This document shows positions 43,224 to 52,520 of a DNA stretch of 64,000 bases, in pieces. The notes beneath the pieces are model-generated. The model had not been told where the DNA came from. It worked only from the letters and a program-made list of their open reading frames with translations, and searched no databases. The stretch is from Mycobacterium colombiense. Lineage in GTDB: Bacteria; Actinomycetota; Actinomycetes; Mycobacteriales; Mycobacteriaceae. The first letter of the stretch is position 1. The number at the start of each line of letters is the position of its first letter. Location: contig NZ_QMEV01000002.1 of assembly GCF_003284935.1 (NCBI RefSeq), positions 62,001 through 126,000 on the forward strand. The letters run 5' to 3'. Both the position numbers and the translations under genes were made by a program.

Positions 43224-43988
43224 ATGAAGGTGTTGGTGATCGGGGGCAGCGGGTTGATCGGCGCACAGGTAGTCGCCCAACTCACCGAACAGGGGCACGA
43301 GGCTGTCGCCGCCTCGCCTCGCTCGGGGGTCAACGCCGTCACCGGCGACGGTCTCGCCGCGGCCGTCGCCGGAGTCCACACGGTGGTGGACGTGTCCAAC
43401 TCCCCATCCTGGGCTGACGACGACGTCTTGAACTTCTTCACGGCCTCCACCCGCAACCTGCTCGAGGCCGAGCGTGCCGCCGGGGTGCAGCACCATGTCG
43501 CGCTGTCGATCGTGGGAGCCGACCGGGCCGCGGCGAGCGGCTACATGCGGGCCAAGATCGCCCAGGAGAAGCTGATCAAGGAATCCGATGCGCCGTATAC
43601 GATTGTGCGAGCCACGCAGTTCTTCGAATTCGTTGGGGGAATTGCCGATTCGCTTTCCGACGGCGACACGGTTCGCGCCCCGCACGGCGCGTTTCAGCCG
43701 ATCGCTGCCGCGGATGTGGCCACGGCCGTCACCCGCGCTGCGGTCGGTGAGCCGGCGGGGCTGATCAACATCGCCGGCCCGGAGAAGCGGGGCATGGACG
43801 ACTTCATCCGGACGCAGTTCGCCGCGACGGGCGACACCCGCGAAGTGGTGACCGACCCGCAGGCCAAGTATTACGGGGCGGTGCTCGACGACCGCATGAT
43901 CGTGCCCGTCGAGGGCGAAGAAGTGACCCTCTACCCCACCAGCTTCGGCGACTGGCTGGCAGCCCAGCTCCCCAGGGACGCCAAGTAA
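43224..43988 (+). CDS. NAD(P)-binding atypical SDR (NmrA-like)
   Basis: 254 aa Rossmann protein. MKVLVIGGSGLIGAQVVAQL gives the GxxGxxG cofactor loop; HHVALSIVGADRAAASGYMRAK carries the variant active site (Y-x3-K); VRATQFFEFVGGIAD and PIAAADVATAV are typical of NmrA/TMR-like atypical SDRs that act as redox sensors or reductases. ATG 43224 has GGAAGG 7 nt upstream; an in-frame ATG at 43194 has none. Stands alone, divergent from the SDR at 42231-43040. Confidence 0.85.
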   Translation: MKVLVIGGSGLIGAQVVAQLTEQGHEAVAASPRSGVNAVTGDGLAAAVAGVHTVVDVSNSPSWADDDVLNFFTASTRNLLEAERAAGVQHHVALSIVGADRAAASGYMRAKIAQEKLIKESDAPYTIVRATQFFEFVGGIADSLSDGDTVRAPHGAFQPIAAADVATAVTRAAVGEPAGLINIAGPEKRGMDDFIRTQFAATGDTREVVTDPQAKYYGAVLDDRMIVPVEGEEVTLYPTSFGDWLAAQLPRDAK

Positions 43989-43999
43989 AGAGCCCGCCG

Positions 44000-44016
44000 C
44001 GACCCGGCCAGGGTCG
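44000..44016 (+). terminator. Short hairpin after the NmrA-like gene
   Basis: CGACCC-GGCCA-GGGTCG forms a perfect 6-bp stem with a 5-nt loop, 11 nt after the stop at 43988. There is no T-run behind it, so it is at best a mycobacterial-type factor-free terminator. Confidence 0.33.
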
Positions 44017-44266
44017 ACCAAGCCATGAAACCAGTGGGGCAACGCACGGTTGGTTCAATCCGAGGCGGGCCGCGGCGGTACTCGTCCCCGGGCTCGCCGA
44101 CGTGTGCCCAAATGCGTTGGAGCGCGGCCGGGTTGAGGTGACCACGGGTCGTCACGACATGTCGCTCGGCAGGCGCGATAAGCGAAAGGTCTAGCGCTGG
44201 TGGCGGCGCTGCGCCTAGCATCCAAGCACGAGAACGTTGGGGCGAGCCAAAGACGAGGAGCACCGA

Positions 44267-45877
44267 TTGCCCGTGCAACCCACCAGCGGCCCGCCCTTCG
44301 ACAGAACTCGGCTCACCAGGCGCGGCTTCATGGCCGCCGGCATCGCCGGCGGGTTGGCGCTCACGGCGTGCAGTCAATCCAAGCCCGAGCCGTCGGGCAA
44401 TGCCCGGATGTCCGCGGCCATCGCCGAAACCGAGGCGGCGCGGCCACATAGCGGCCGCACCGTCACCGCCAAGTTGACAGCCCAGGCGGTCCAGGTCGAC
44501 CTGGGGGGACCGGTCGTCCGCACGCTCGCCTTCGGCAACAGCATCCCGGGCCCGGTGATCCGCGCCCGCATCGGCGACGAGGTCGTCGTGTCGGTGTCGA
44601 ACCGCCTCGACCATCCGACGTCGGTGCATTGGCACGGCATCGCGCTGCGCAACGACATGGACGGCGCCGAGCCGGCCACCCCCAACATCGCGGCCGGCCA
44701 AGACTTCACCTACCGGTTCTCGGTGCCGAATTCGGGGACTTACTGGGCACATCCACACACCGGCCTGGACGAGGACACCGGTCTGTATCTGCCCGTCATC
44801 GTCGACGATCCGACGGAGGGCAACTACGACGCCGAGTGGATCGTCGTGCTCGATGACTGGACCGACGGCGCCGGAAAGAGTCCGCAGCAGCTCTACAGCG
44901 AACTGAGCAACCCGAACAAACCTCCGCAGAACGCGCCCGAAACGACCACGCCGCCAACCACGACGACGGAGACAAGTCCCACCTCGACGCCGGAGACGAC
45001 ATCAACCAGCCCGACAACGTCGACGAGCGCAGCGCCCGCACCCCCGGCGGCGGGCATCGGCACCAGCGACCTCCTCGGGGGTGACGCAGGGGATATCGCC
45101 TACCCTTACTATCTGGCCAACGGGCGAATCCCGGCCTCGCCCATGACGTTTAGCGCCAAGCCCGGTCAACGCATTCGCATTCGCTTCATCAACACCGCCT
45201 CCGGCACCACGTTCCGGGTGGCGCTGGCCGGTCACGCGATGACGGTGACGCACACCGACGGCTACGCCGTGGTGCCCGCCCAAGTCGACGCCCTGCTTAT
45301 CGGCATGGCCGAACGCTACGACGTCACCGTGACCGCCGCGGACGGCGTCTTCCCGTTGGTCGCGGTCGCCGAAGGCAAGAACGGCCTGGCCCGCGCGCTG
45401 CTCTCCACCGGCGCCGGCAGCGCACCCGATCCCCAGTTCCAGCCGGGGGAACTCACCAAACGGGTCGGCACCGTCGAGATGTTCACCGCCACAACGCCGG
45501 CCAACTTGGGCCGCCCGGACCCCGGCCACACCCTCCCGGTGGTCCTGGGCGGCAACATGATGCAATACAACTGGACGATCAACGGGCAGCCCTACAGCAA
45601 GACGAATCCGCTGCACGTGCAACAGGGCCAACGGCCGGCCATCACGTTCGACAACCCGACGATGATGTATCACCCGATCCACCTGCACGGACACACGTTT
45701 CAGGTGATCAAGGCCGACGGAAGCCCGGGCGCCCGCAAGGACACCGTCATGGTGCTGCCCAAGCAGAAGCTCGTCGCGGTGCTCGTCGCCGATAATCCCG
45801 GAACCTGGATGATGCATTGCCACAACACCTATCACCAGGTCGCCGGAATGATGACCCGCCTGGACTACGTCTTCTGA
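44267..45877 (+). CDS. mmcO: Periplasmic multicopper oxidase, MmcO-like lipoprotein
   Basis: 536 aa three-domain multicopper oxidase. Residues 13-35 are a Tat signal (TRRGFMAAG) ending in the lipobox LTAC with lipidated C35, so it is exported folded and anchored outside the membrane. Copper motifs: HWHG, HPHTG, HPIHLHGHTF and HCHNTYHQVAGM. It closely follows M. tuberculosis MmcO, which oxidises Cu(I) and protects from copper. Between NPNKPPQNA and GIGTSDLLGGDAGD there is a Thr/Ser/Pro-rich insertion of about 30 residues absent from the M. tuberculosis protein as I recall it. TTG 44267 is chosen, with GAGGAG upstream; 44237 TTG is an alternative. Confidence 0.92.
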   Translation: MPVQPTSGPPFDRTRLTRRGFMAAGIAGGLALTACSQSKPEPSGNARMSAAIAETEAARPHSGRTVTAKLTAQAVQVDLGGPVVRTLAFGNSIPGPVIRARIGDEVVVSVSNRLDHPTSVHWHGIALRNDMDGAEPATPNIAAGQDFTYRFSVPNSGTYWAHPHTGLDEDTGLYLPVIVDDPTEGNYDAEWIVVLDDWTDGAGKSPQQLYSELSNPNKPPQNAPETTTPPTTTTETSPTSTPETTSTSPTTSTSAAPAPPAAGIGTSDLLGGDAGDIAYPYYLANGRIPASPMTFSAKPGQRIRIRFINTASGTTFRVALAGHAMTVTHTDGYAVVPAQVDALLIGMAERYDVTVTAADGVFPLVAVAEGKNGLARALLSTGAGSAPDPQFQPGELTKRVGTVEMFTATTPANLGRPDPGHTLPVVLGGNMMQYNWTINGQPYSKTNPLHVQQGQRPAITFDNPTMMYHPIHLHGHTFQVIKADGSPGARKDTVMVLPKQKLVAVLVADNPGTWMMHCHNTYHQVAGMMTRLDYVF

Positions 45878-45880
45878 CGG

Positions 45881-46696
45881 TCAGACCGCGCCCAGGAAAT
45901 CCAGCAGCAACTGGTTGATCACCGAGGCCTGCTCGATCTGGGGGCAGTGTCCGGCGTTGTCGACGACCACCGAGCGGGCGCCGTCGATCTGCTTGGCGAT
46001 CTCGGCGGCCCAACCGCCCGGAAGGAGCTTGTCGCCTCCCCCTTCCACGACAAGCGTTGGTACGTCGATGCGTTCGTAGGCGCGAGCGCTCGATGGCGTC
46101 GCGGACGGCGTGGCGCCGGGGCGACGGAACCTGGCCGCGGCGATGGCTTCCCACGCCCCCGGCGCGGTGCTCGACTCGTAACGGCGCCGCACGTACTCGT
46201 CGTCAGCGGGATACCGCGGGTCGAAGAACAACGCCTCGACGATGCGGCGCATCGCGGGCAGCGTCGCGTCATAGTTCTGCAGCGCCTCGAAATGCGCGTT
46301 CTGCTGGATTTCACCGCCGCCACAGATGACGGCCAGGCTGCGGATGGGCAGCAGCGGGGTGTCCGACGTGGCATCGGTGAGCAGATTGATGGCGCCCATC
46401 GAATTGCCGACGAAGTGTGCCGAATCGACACCGAGCAGTTCGCAAAACCGTGCCACATGCCGGATCCGCATGCCGCGGCCGTCGACGAAATCGATGACCT
46501 TCGCGGACTGCCCGAACCCCAGCTGGTCGGGCGCCAGGACCCGATGTCGCGCGGACAGCGCGGCGATGTTGTGTTCCCAGCCGAGTTCGGCGCCGGCACC
46601 GAACTCGCCACCATGCAGCAGCACCACCGGGTCGCCTTCGCCGGCCTCCAGATAACTGGTGGTCAGCCCGTCGACCGATAACGATTTGCGCTGCAT
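45881..46696 (-). CDS. Alpha/beta hydrolase, meta-cleavage-product-hydrolase-like
   Basis: 271 aa. HGGEFGAGAELGWEHN is the oxyanion loop, LGFGQSAKVIDFV the lid approach, FVGNSMGAINLL the nucleophile elbow, and DNAGHCPQIEQA the catalytic His. This pattern (GNSMGA, AGH-PQ-E) is that of C-C bond hydrolases acting on meta-cleavage products. It is the last gene of the eight-gene mhp operon and is coupled by TGATG to the cyclase. It would be a second hydrolase beside mhpC, perhaps for a different ring-cleavage product. Confidence 0.88.
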   Translation of the reverse strand: MQRKSLSVDGLTTSYLEAGEGDPVVLLHGGEFGAGAELGWEHNIAALSARHRVLAPDQLGFGQSAKVIDFVDGRGMRIRHVARFCELLGVDSAHFVGNSMGAINLLTDATSDTPLLPIRSLAVICGGGEIQQNAHFEALQNYDATLPAMRRIVEALFFDPRYPADDEYVRRRYESSTAPGAWEAIAAARFRRPGATPSATPSSARAYERIDVPTLVVEGGGDKLLPGGWAAEIAKQIDGARSVVVDNAGHCPQIEQASVINQLLLDFLGAV

Positions 46697-47685
46697 CACT
46701 TGATCGCGATCGGATTCACCGGTGAGCCCACTGCCCCAACGAATCTCAGGGGCGGCGCGATGAGCTGAAACTCGTACACACCGTCGGCGGCGCAGTCGGC
46801 GGCCAGCGCCGTGAGGTCCCAGTACTCCCCGAGCATCAGGCCCATGTCGCGCAGCGTCAGCAGGTGGAAGGGCAAGAACACGCCCTCGACCCCGGACACC
46901 GGGTCTTCGACCTGGAGGTTGTCGGAGGCGACCGCGGCGATCTCGTGATCGTGCAGCCACTGGGCGCATCGCCAGTCCAGGCCGGAATACGGTTCGGTCT
47001 TGTTGCCCGTCTGGAGGAACCTCGTCCACCATCCCGTCCGAATGAGCAGGATGTCACCGCGTCCGATCGCCACGCCCTGGGAGCGGACGACGTCGTCCAA
47101 TTCCTCTGGCGTGATGGGTCTTCCGTGCTCCAGGAAGACCTCGGCGCCGCGATGGCGCACCAGGTCCAGCAGCACACCGCGCGAGGTGATGCCCTTGCCG
47201 TCGACCTTTTCGATGCCGAGGTGACGGGCCCCGAGGCTGGTCACCGAGCCCGCGGGGATCCCGTTGTAGAGCGTGTCGTCGTAATAGACGTGCGACAACG
47301 CGTCCCACTGGGTGGCCGCCTGCAACGGCATGATGATCATGTCGTCGTTGAACCTGAACAGATTGTCGACGAAGTAGGGACCCATCTGCGCCGCCGTCGG
47401 ATTGCGGTCCCAATCGGGGCCGTATCGAGCGAGCGTGCCGGCGTCACCGCCGTCCACCGTCATCACGTGGATGGGATTGTGCCGAAAACCGAAGGCCCCC
47501 TGTGGTCCCGACGACCCGAAGTCCACTCCGAGCGGAAACACCTTCCCGTGCCGGACCAAACTCGCGGCCTGCGCGACCTTTTCGGAGGTGATGAAGTTCA
47601 GCGTGCCGAGCTCGTCGTCATCACCCCAGCGCCCCCAGTTACTGACGTCACGAGCGGCCCGGCGAAAGTCGGTCACACTGGCCAC
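46696..47685 (-). CDS. Cyclase family protein (kynurenine formamidase-like)
   Basis: 329 aa cyclase-family fold, metal-dependent hydrolase related to kynurenine formamidase. The metal motif region is AATQWDALSHVYYDD, a variant of GTHxDxPxH, followed by GVLLDLVRHRG and GDILLIRTGWW. Such proteins hydrolyse amides or lactones. GTG 47685 is preferred (GAGGAAGGA eight nt upstream), overlapping the SDR gene by 13 nt; GTG 47676 overlapping the stop directly is the alternative. It lies inside the minus-strand mhp operon. Confidence 0.85.
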   Translation of the reverse strand: MASVTDFRRAARDVSNWGRWGDDDELGTLNFITSEKVAQAASLVRHGKVFPLGVDFGSSGPQGAFGFRHNPIHVMTVDGGDAGTLARYGPDWDRNPTAAQMGPYFVDNLFRFNDDMIIMPLQAATQWDALSHVYYDDTLYNGIPAGSVTSLGARHLGIEKVDGKGITSRGVLLDLVRHRGAEVFLEHGRPITPEELDDVVRSQGVAIGRGDILLIRTGWWTRFLQTGNKTEPYSGLDWRCAQWLHDHEIAAVASDNLQVEDPVSGVEGVFLPFHLLTLRDMGLMLGEYWDLTALAADCAADGVYEFQLIAPPLRFVGAVGSPVNPIAIK

Positions 47686-48500
47686 GGAGCACGTCCTTCC
47701 TCGAGTTCGCCCGCGATCGCGGCGCCCACGTTTCCGCCGTCGACCCACAACACCTGGCCCGAAATATAGCTCGCCGCATTGCTATTCAGGAACAGCAGAG
47801 CCGAGGCCTGCTCGGCGGGTTCACAGACACGACCGAGCGGCTTGGGGATGTCGTCGAGAAAGCCCTGTCCGTAGACGGTGCGCAGCTGGTCCAGGATCGG
47901 CGTCTCGGTCACGCCCGGCCCGGTGCAGTTGATACGGATTCCACGCGCGCCCAGCGGCGTCGCACTGCGCATGGTGTACAGGATGATCGCTTCCTTGGAC
48001 AACTGATACCCGGTGCCCAGCGCGTCGGGATGTTCACGGCACCAGTCGACACCCTGCTGCATCGTCGTCGTACGCAACAGCGGCGCCACCTCCCGCAGAC
48101 GCTCCCGGTAGGCGGCCGCCGCGAGCGACGACACGCTCACGATGGCCGACCCGGCGGCCATCGTCGGTATCAGCGCCTCGGTGAGGTGGCGCGTCCCCAG
48201 GAAGTTGACGGTCAGCACGAGCAGCGGGTCGCCGATGCCCGACGACACGCCGGCGACGTTGAACAGCGCGTCGACCGGACCGGTGACGGCGGCCACCGCC
48301 GACTCGATCGATGTTCGATCGGCCAAGTCGACCTCATGAAACTCGTCGATCGCGAAGTCCGGCTGTCGCTTGTCCAGGCCGATCACCTCGGCCCCCAGCT
48401 CGCCGAGCTGGCGCACCACGTGTTCGCCGATGCCGGAGGCACATCCGGTGACCACCGCACGGCGACCGTCGTAGCGCCAGAGCTCGTCGATTGCTCCCAA
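47673..48500 (-). CDS. Short-chain dehydrogenase/reductase
   Basis: 275 aa SDR: VTGCASGIGEHVVRQL, FNVAGVSSGIG, SVSSLAAAAYRERL, YQLSKEAIILYT and YISGQVLWVDGGN. The insertion after the catalytic Ser (REVAPLLRTTTMQQGVDW) makes the active site loop longer than usual, as in 3-alpha-hydroxysteroid dehydrogenase/carbonyl reductases. TTG start. It follows the LLM oxidoreductase by 41 nt and overlaps the cyclase gene; part of the mhp operon. Confidence 0.88.
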   Translation of the reverse strand: MGAIDELWRYDGRRAVVTGCASGIGEHVVRQLGELGAEVIGLDKRQPDFAIDEFHEVDLADRTSIESAVAAVTGPVDALFNVAGVSSGIGDPLLVLTVNFLGTRHLTEALIPTMAAGSAIVSVSSLAAAAYRERLREVAPLLRTTTMQQGVDWCREHPDALGTGYQLSKEAIILYTMRSATPLGARGIRINCTGPGVTETPILDQLRTVYGQGFLDDIPKPLGRVCEPAEQASALLFLNSNAASYISGQVLWVDGGNVGAAIAGELEEGRAPWPV

Positions 48501-48541
48501 GGCTGGCCTCGAAATTCTCCCGACTCAGATGCTGCCCGGCA

Positions 48542-49843
48542 CTACTTCTGCTGTTCCTTGGCGCGCTGCGCCGCCTGAACCCGGCCTTCGTTGATCTCCG
48601 CCATGGCTTCGGGGATCTCGCTCGCGGTGAACTTACCGCCGCGGCCGGTCGGGAGTCCACCAAACGAGTAATCCTCGTCGAACTGCGGTGCGGTCGATTT
48701 CGGCCGGCGCGCCTCCACCTTCTCGATGACCGGCTCCAGCCGCTTCGCCTTTTCCGCCACCGCCTTCGCGTCACGCTCGATGAACTCGGGCAGCACCTCG
48801 GAGCCCATCAGCTCGATCGATTCCATGGTGCCCTCATGGCTGCGCGGGTTGAGCAGCAGGATGATCTCGTCGACGCCGCTTTCTTCGTAACCGCGCAGGA
48901 ACTCGCGCACCGTGGCCGGAGATCCGATCGCACCCCGGCCGGGGCCGTAGGCCAGCGTCGGATCTTTCTCCACCTCTTCGAGATAGCGCTGCCACACCCC
49001 GGTCCGGCCCGGCGTGTGCACCCCCGTCATGTAGTAGTGCATGATTCCGAACGAGAAGAACCCGCCGCCCTGGCCGAGCCGCTGCAGGGCCTGCTCGTCG
49101 GTCTTGGCCACCATCATCGACAGGTCGCCGCCGATGGCCAGGATGTTCGGGTTGATGCGGGGAGTCACCGGCACGCCGTTCTCCTCGAACTCCTTGTAAT
49201 AGCCGTTCACCCGCTCGGTCAGCGGACCGGGACCGGTGTAGGCGAAACTCAAGGCGCCGATCGCCTTTTGGGCCGCCATCTGCACGCTGGCCGGCCGCGT
49301 GCAGGCGACCCACACCGGCGGGTGCGGTTGTTGCAGCGGCTTGGGAACGACGTTGCGCGCCGGCATCTGGATGTGTTCACCGTTGAAGCCGGTGAACGGC
49401 TCTTCGATCATGCAACGGATCGAGACCTCGAGAGCCTCTTCCCACTGGGCTCGCTTGTCCGCGGGGTCGATGTTGAATCCGCCGAGTTCACCGACCGACG
49501 ACGACTCCCCGGTGCCGAATTCGACGCGGCCGTTGGACAACAGGTCGAGGGTGGCGATGCGCTCGGCCACCCGGGCGGGGTGATTGACCACCGGCGGCAG
49601 GTGCATGATGCCGAACCCCAGCCGGATGTTCTTGGTCCGCTGGCTGGCCGCGGCCAGGAAGATCTCCGGCGCCGTCGAGTGGCAGTACTCCTCGAGGAAG
49701 TGATGCTCGGTCAGCCACACGGTGGAGAAGCCCGCTTTGTCGGCGGCCTCGACCTCGTTGAGACAGTCCTGCAGCAGGACGTGTTCGTCGTCGGGCGCCC
49801 AGGGTCGCGGCAGGGCGAATTCGTAGAACAGCGATATTTTCAT
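48542..49843 (-). CDS. LLM-class flavin-dependent oxidoreductase
   Basis: 433 aa luciferase-like monooxygenase, longer than most. MKISLFYEFALPRPW, TVWLTEHHFLEEYCHSTAPE and NIRLGFGIMHLPPVVNHPAR are typical of FMN-dependent bacterial luciferase/alkanal monooxygenase relatives, and GRVEFGTGES gives the phosphate loop. The charged C-terminal tail after about residue 370 (KAVAEKAKRLEPVIEKVEARRPKS) is an extension. It lies 2 nt after the KstD-like gene, so both flavoproteins are translated from one message. Role could be Baeyer-Villiger-type or C-H oxidation of a ring. Confidence 0.88.
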   Translation of the reverse strand: MKISLFYEFALPRPWAPDDEHVLLQDCLNEVEAADKAGFSTVWLTEHHFLEEYCHSTAPEIFLAAASQRTKNIRLGFGIMHLPPVVNHPARVAERIATLDLLSNGRVEFGTGESSSVGELGGFNIDPADKRAQWEEALEVSIRCMIEEPFTGFNGEHIQMPARNVVPKPLQQPHPPVWVACTRPASVQMAAQKAIGALSFAYTGPGPLTERVNGYYKEFEENGVPVTPRINPNILAIGGDLSMMVAKTDEQALQRLGQGGGFFSFGIMHYYMTGVHTPGRTGVWQRYLEEVEKDPTLAYGPGRGAIGSPATVREFLRGYEESGVDEIILLLNPRSHEGTMESIELMGSEVLPEFIERDAKAVAEKAKRLEPVIEKVEARRPKSTAPQFDEDYSFGGLPTGRGGKFTASEIPEAMAEINEGRVQAAQRAKEQQK

Positions 49844-49845
49844 CG

Positions 49846-51585
49846 TTACCTCCTATGAGTATTAGCGGCTCGGTTAGCTGCTTGCGACGCAACGTGTTTC
49901 GCCGCGACATAGCCGAAGGTCATGGCTGGGCCGATGGTTGCCCCGGCGCCGGCGTAACTGCGGCCCATCACCGGCGCGGAGGTGTTGCCCACCGCGTAGA
50001 GTCCGGGCACCGCGGTGCCGTCGGCCCGCAGCACGCGGGCGTGCTCGTCGGTCAGGAGGCCGCCCGAGGTGCCCAGGTCGCCGAGCACGATCCGAAAGGC
50101 GTAGTACGGCGGATCACCGAGGGGATACAGGTTAGGGTTGGGCAGGGTGTGGTCGCCGTAGTAGTTGTCGTACACGCTGTCGCCGCGGTTGAAATCGTCG
50201 TCATGCCCCGTGTGGGCGAGTTCGTTGAAGCGGCGGGCGGTTTCGGCCAGCTGGTCCGCGGGCACGCCGATCTTGGCCGCCATCTCGTCCCACGTCATGG
50301 CCGCCTTGACCACACCGGATTCCAGCCAGGCCGGCGGGACCTTGCGGCCGGTGGGCACCGGTGCCCCCGGAATTTTCGGTATGGGTAGGTGTCCACCGAC
50401 GACGTAGCGGTTGAACGATCGGTGGTCGGTGATCAGCCAGCACGGGATGTGGGTGACGCCGGACCGCTGGCCCTCGATCATGGCGTGGCCGAAGTCCATG
50501 TAGGGAGCCGCCTCGTTGATGAAGCGTTTGCCCGCACCGTTGACGATGAACTGCGCCGGCATCATGCGCTCGTTGAGCATGAACTGCATGCGGCCGTCCG
50601 GCCATTGGATCGCCGGGAACCACCAGGCCTCGTCCAGCAAATCCGTTGCGGCGCCGACTTGTTGACCGGCGCGGATGCCGTCTCCCATGGCGGCGGGGTT
50701 GCCGAAGCTCCAGTCCTGGTCCACCTCGGGCAGAAGTTCCTTGCGCCATGCCAGGTCGTGGTCGAATCCGCCGGACGCCAGGATGACGCCCAGGCGAGAG
50801 CCGATCCGCTGGGACGTGCCCTCGCGTTCCACCACCGCCCCGGTGACCGCCCCGTCGGCATCGGTGAGCAGTTGCACCATCGGCGAGTCCAGCCACAACG
50901 GGATGCCGCGCTCCCGCAGCGCCAGTCGGAGCCGGGCCGCCAGCGACTGTCCGATGGCGGCCATCCGCTCGCCGAACACCCGGGCCCGGACCATCCGCGC
51001 AATCAGTTTGAGCAGCACACCCTTGCCGGCCCATGACTGCCTGATCCGATAGAACGTGCGGAGTTCCTTGGGCCCCAGCCAGATTCCCTTCGGGGCCAGC
51101 GTCAGAGGCTGCAGCAGCTTGCGCTCGTCGGCGCCCAGCTTCCGCAAGTCGATGGGCGGGACGTTGATGGTGCTGCCCAGCGCGGAGCCGCCGGGCAACT
51201 CCGGGTAGTAGTCGGCATATCCGGGCTTCCAGACGAATTCGAACCATCCGGACCGTTGCTCCAAGAACTGCAGCATCTGTGGTGCGGTCTCGACGTACTG
51301 CCGTAGCCGTGCCTCACTGACCAGGCCGTCGGTGATCCGTTTGAGGTATTCCACGACCGCCTCGGGCGAGGGCGCATAGCCCTCGCGGCGCTGCGCCGGC
51401 GCGCCGGGCACCCAGATGCCGCCGCCGGACAGGGCGGTGGAACCCCCGAAGCAAGACGACTTTTCGATGACCAACGCGTCAAGGCCGGCGGCCTCGGCCG
51501 TCAATGCGGCCGTCATGCCCCCGCCGCCCGAACCGACGATGAGCACGTCGACGACGTGATCGAAACCGTCCAGAGCGGCCGTCAT
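49846..51585 (-). CDS. KstD-like FAD dehydrogenase (3-ketosteroid-delta1-dehydrogenase family)
   Basis: 579 aa FAD flavoprotein. [20 protein letters not shown] binds [41 protein letters not shown] and [17 protein letters not shown] match the places of the catalytic tyrosines and glycine of Kst[20 protein letters not shown] closes the FAD domain. KstD removes two hydrogens from ring A of 3-ketosteroids. In this operon, with a catechol dioxygenase, it might desaturate another cyclic ketone. ATG 51585 overlaps the mhpB stop (ATGA). Confidence 0.88.
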   Translation of the reverse strand: MTAALDGFDHVVDVLIVGSGGGGMTAALTAEAAGLDALVIEKSSCFGGSTALSGGGIWVPGAPAQRREGYAPSPEAVVEYLKRITDGLVSEARLRQYVETAPQMLQFLEQRSGWFEFVWKPGYADYYPELPGGSALGSTINVPPIDLRKLGADERKLLQPLTLAPKGIWLGPKELRTFYRIRQSWAGKGVLLKLIARMVRARVFGERMAAIGQSLAARLRLALRERGIPLWLDSPMVQLLTDADGAVTGAVVEREGTSQRIGSRLGVILASGGFDHDLAWRKELLPEVDQDWSFGNPAAMGDGIRAGQQVGAATDLLDEAWWFPAIQWPDGRMQFMLNERMMPAQFIVNGAGKRFINEAAPYMDFGHAMIEGQRSGVTHIPCWLITDHRSFNRYVVGGHLPIPKIPGAPVPTGRKVPPAWLESGVVKAAMTWDEMAAKIGVPADQLAETARRFNELAHTGHDDDFNRGDSVYDNYYGDHTLPNPNLYPLGDPPYYAFRIVLGDLGTSGGLLTDEHARVLRADGTAVPGLYAVGNTSAPVMGRSYAGAGATIGPAMTFGYVAAKHVASQAANRAANTHRR

Positions 51586-52520
51586 TTCGGAAGTGCCGTT
51601 CTGATGGCGAAACCGGCGATCAGTTCGGGCGCGGGCTTGTAGAAGCGCCCGGTGATGTCGTAGGGGCCCGCCGCTTCCAGCGCTCCGAAAGCCGCCACCC
51701 ACGTGCGGATTTCCTGCGCGGAGCTGCCGCCCTCATGGGCGACGAACGAGTTCGACCAGCCATCCAATTCGCTCAGCCGCCCCCCGTCGATGATGTCCAG
51801 GAACTGGTGGTCCCACGCCGGATTGAGTGCCTGCAGGTCGCTCTCGCCGGCGGCGAAGCTTTTGGCCGCGTCGATGACGGCGGCTTGGCGGGCCTGGCGT
51901 TGCTCGGACGTCATCGGCTGGCCGTGCACGATCCGCTCCAGCACGGGCGCGGGCGCGGTGGCCAGGGTCGGCACCGGCGGGCTGTGGGAAAGCCCACCGG
52001 ATCCCAGGATCAGCACTCGCTTGTCCAGCGTGCCCACATAACTGCCGACGGCGGCACCGAGTGCGCGGCAGCGGTGCAGCGGGCCCAGCGGCACTCCGAT
52101 GGCGTTGACGAAGATCGGTATCACGGGACGCGAGGTGGCGTCGCCGAACAGCTTTTCCAGCGGCTGGACCGTCCCATGGTCGACGTCCATGCTGGTCGAC
52201 ACCGCGACGTCGACGCCCGCATCGAGGACCGCCTTGGCGCAGTCGGCCGCAAGCGTTTCCGGCACGTCGAGCGGGCCGGCGTGGGTGCCGTAGTCCCCCA
52301 CTCCAGAGGCGCTGGTGCCGATGCAGAAGGGCGGCATCACCTTGTAGAAAAAGCCGTTGTAGTGATCCGGCGAAAAGCTGACCACCAGTTCGGGGTCGAA
52401 CTCTTCGACGAATCGCCGCGCCTCGGCGATGGCACCCTCGATATCATCAAGCAGGTCCCGCGACGGCCCCGGAAGATTCAGGAGAGGGCTGTGCGACATA
52501 CAGCACAGAGCCAGTGCCAC
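51582..52520 (-). CDS. mhpB: 3-carboxyethylcatechol 2,3-dioxygenase (MhpB-like)
   Basis: 312 aa extradiol dioxygenase of the LigB superfamily. H10 (CMSHSPLL), the block [29 protein letters not shown] (acid His) and [13 protein letters not shown] (base His) match E. coli MhpB closely in order and spacing. It opens the ring of 2,3-dihydroxyphenylpropionate next to the hydroxyls with Fe(II) and O2. GTG 52520 is preferred: GAGGAGGTG lies 12 nt upstream, and the protein overlaps mhpA by 74 nt. Followed in the operon by a KstD-like gene. Confidence 0.92.
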   Translation of the reverse strand: MALALCCMSHSPLLNLPGPSRDLLDDIEGAIAEARRFVEEFDPELVVSFSPDHYNGFFYKVMPPFCIGTSASGVGDYGTHAGPLDVPETLAADCAKAVLDAGVDVAVSTSMDVDHGTVQPLEKLFGDATSRPVIPIFVNAIGVPLGPLHRCRALGAAVGSYVGTLDKRVLILGSGGLSHSPPVPTLATAPAPVLERIVHGQPMTSEQRQARQAAVIDAAKSFAAGESDLQALNPAWDHQFLDIIDGGRLSELDGWSNSFVAHEGGSSAQEIRTWVAAFGALEAAGPYDITGRFYKPAPELIAGFAIRTALPK

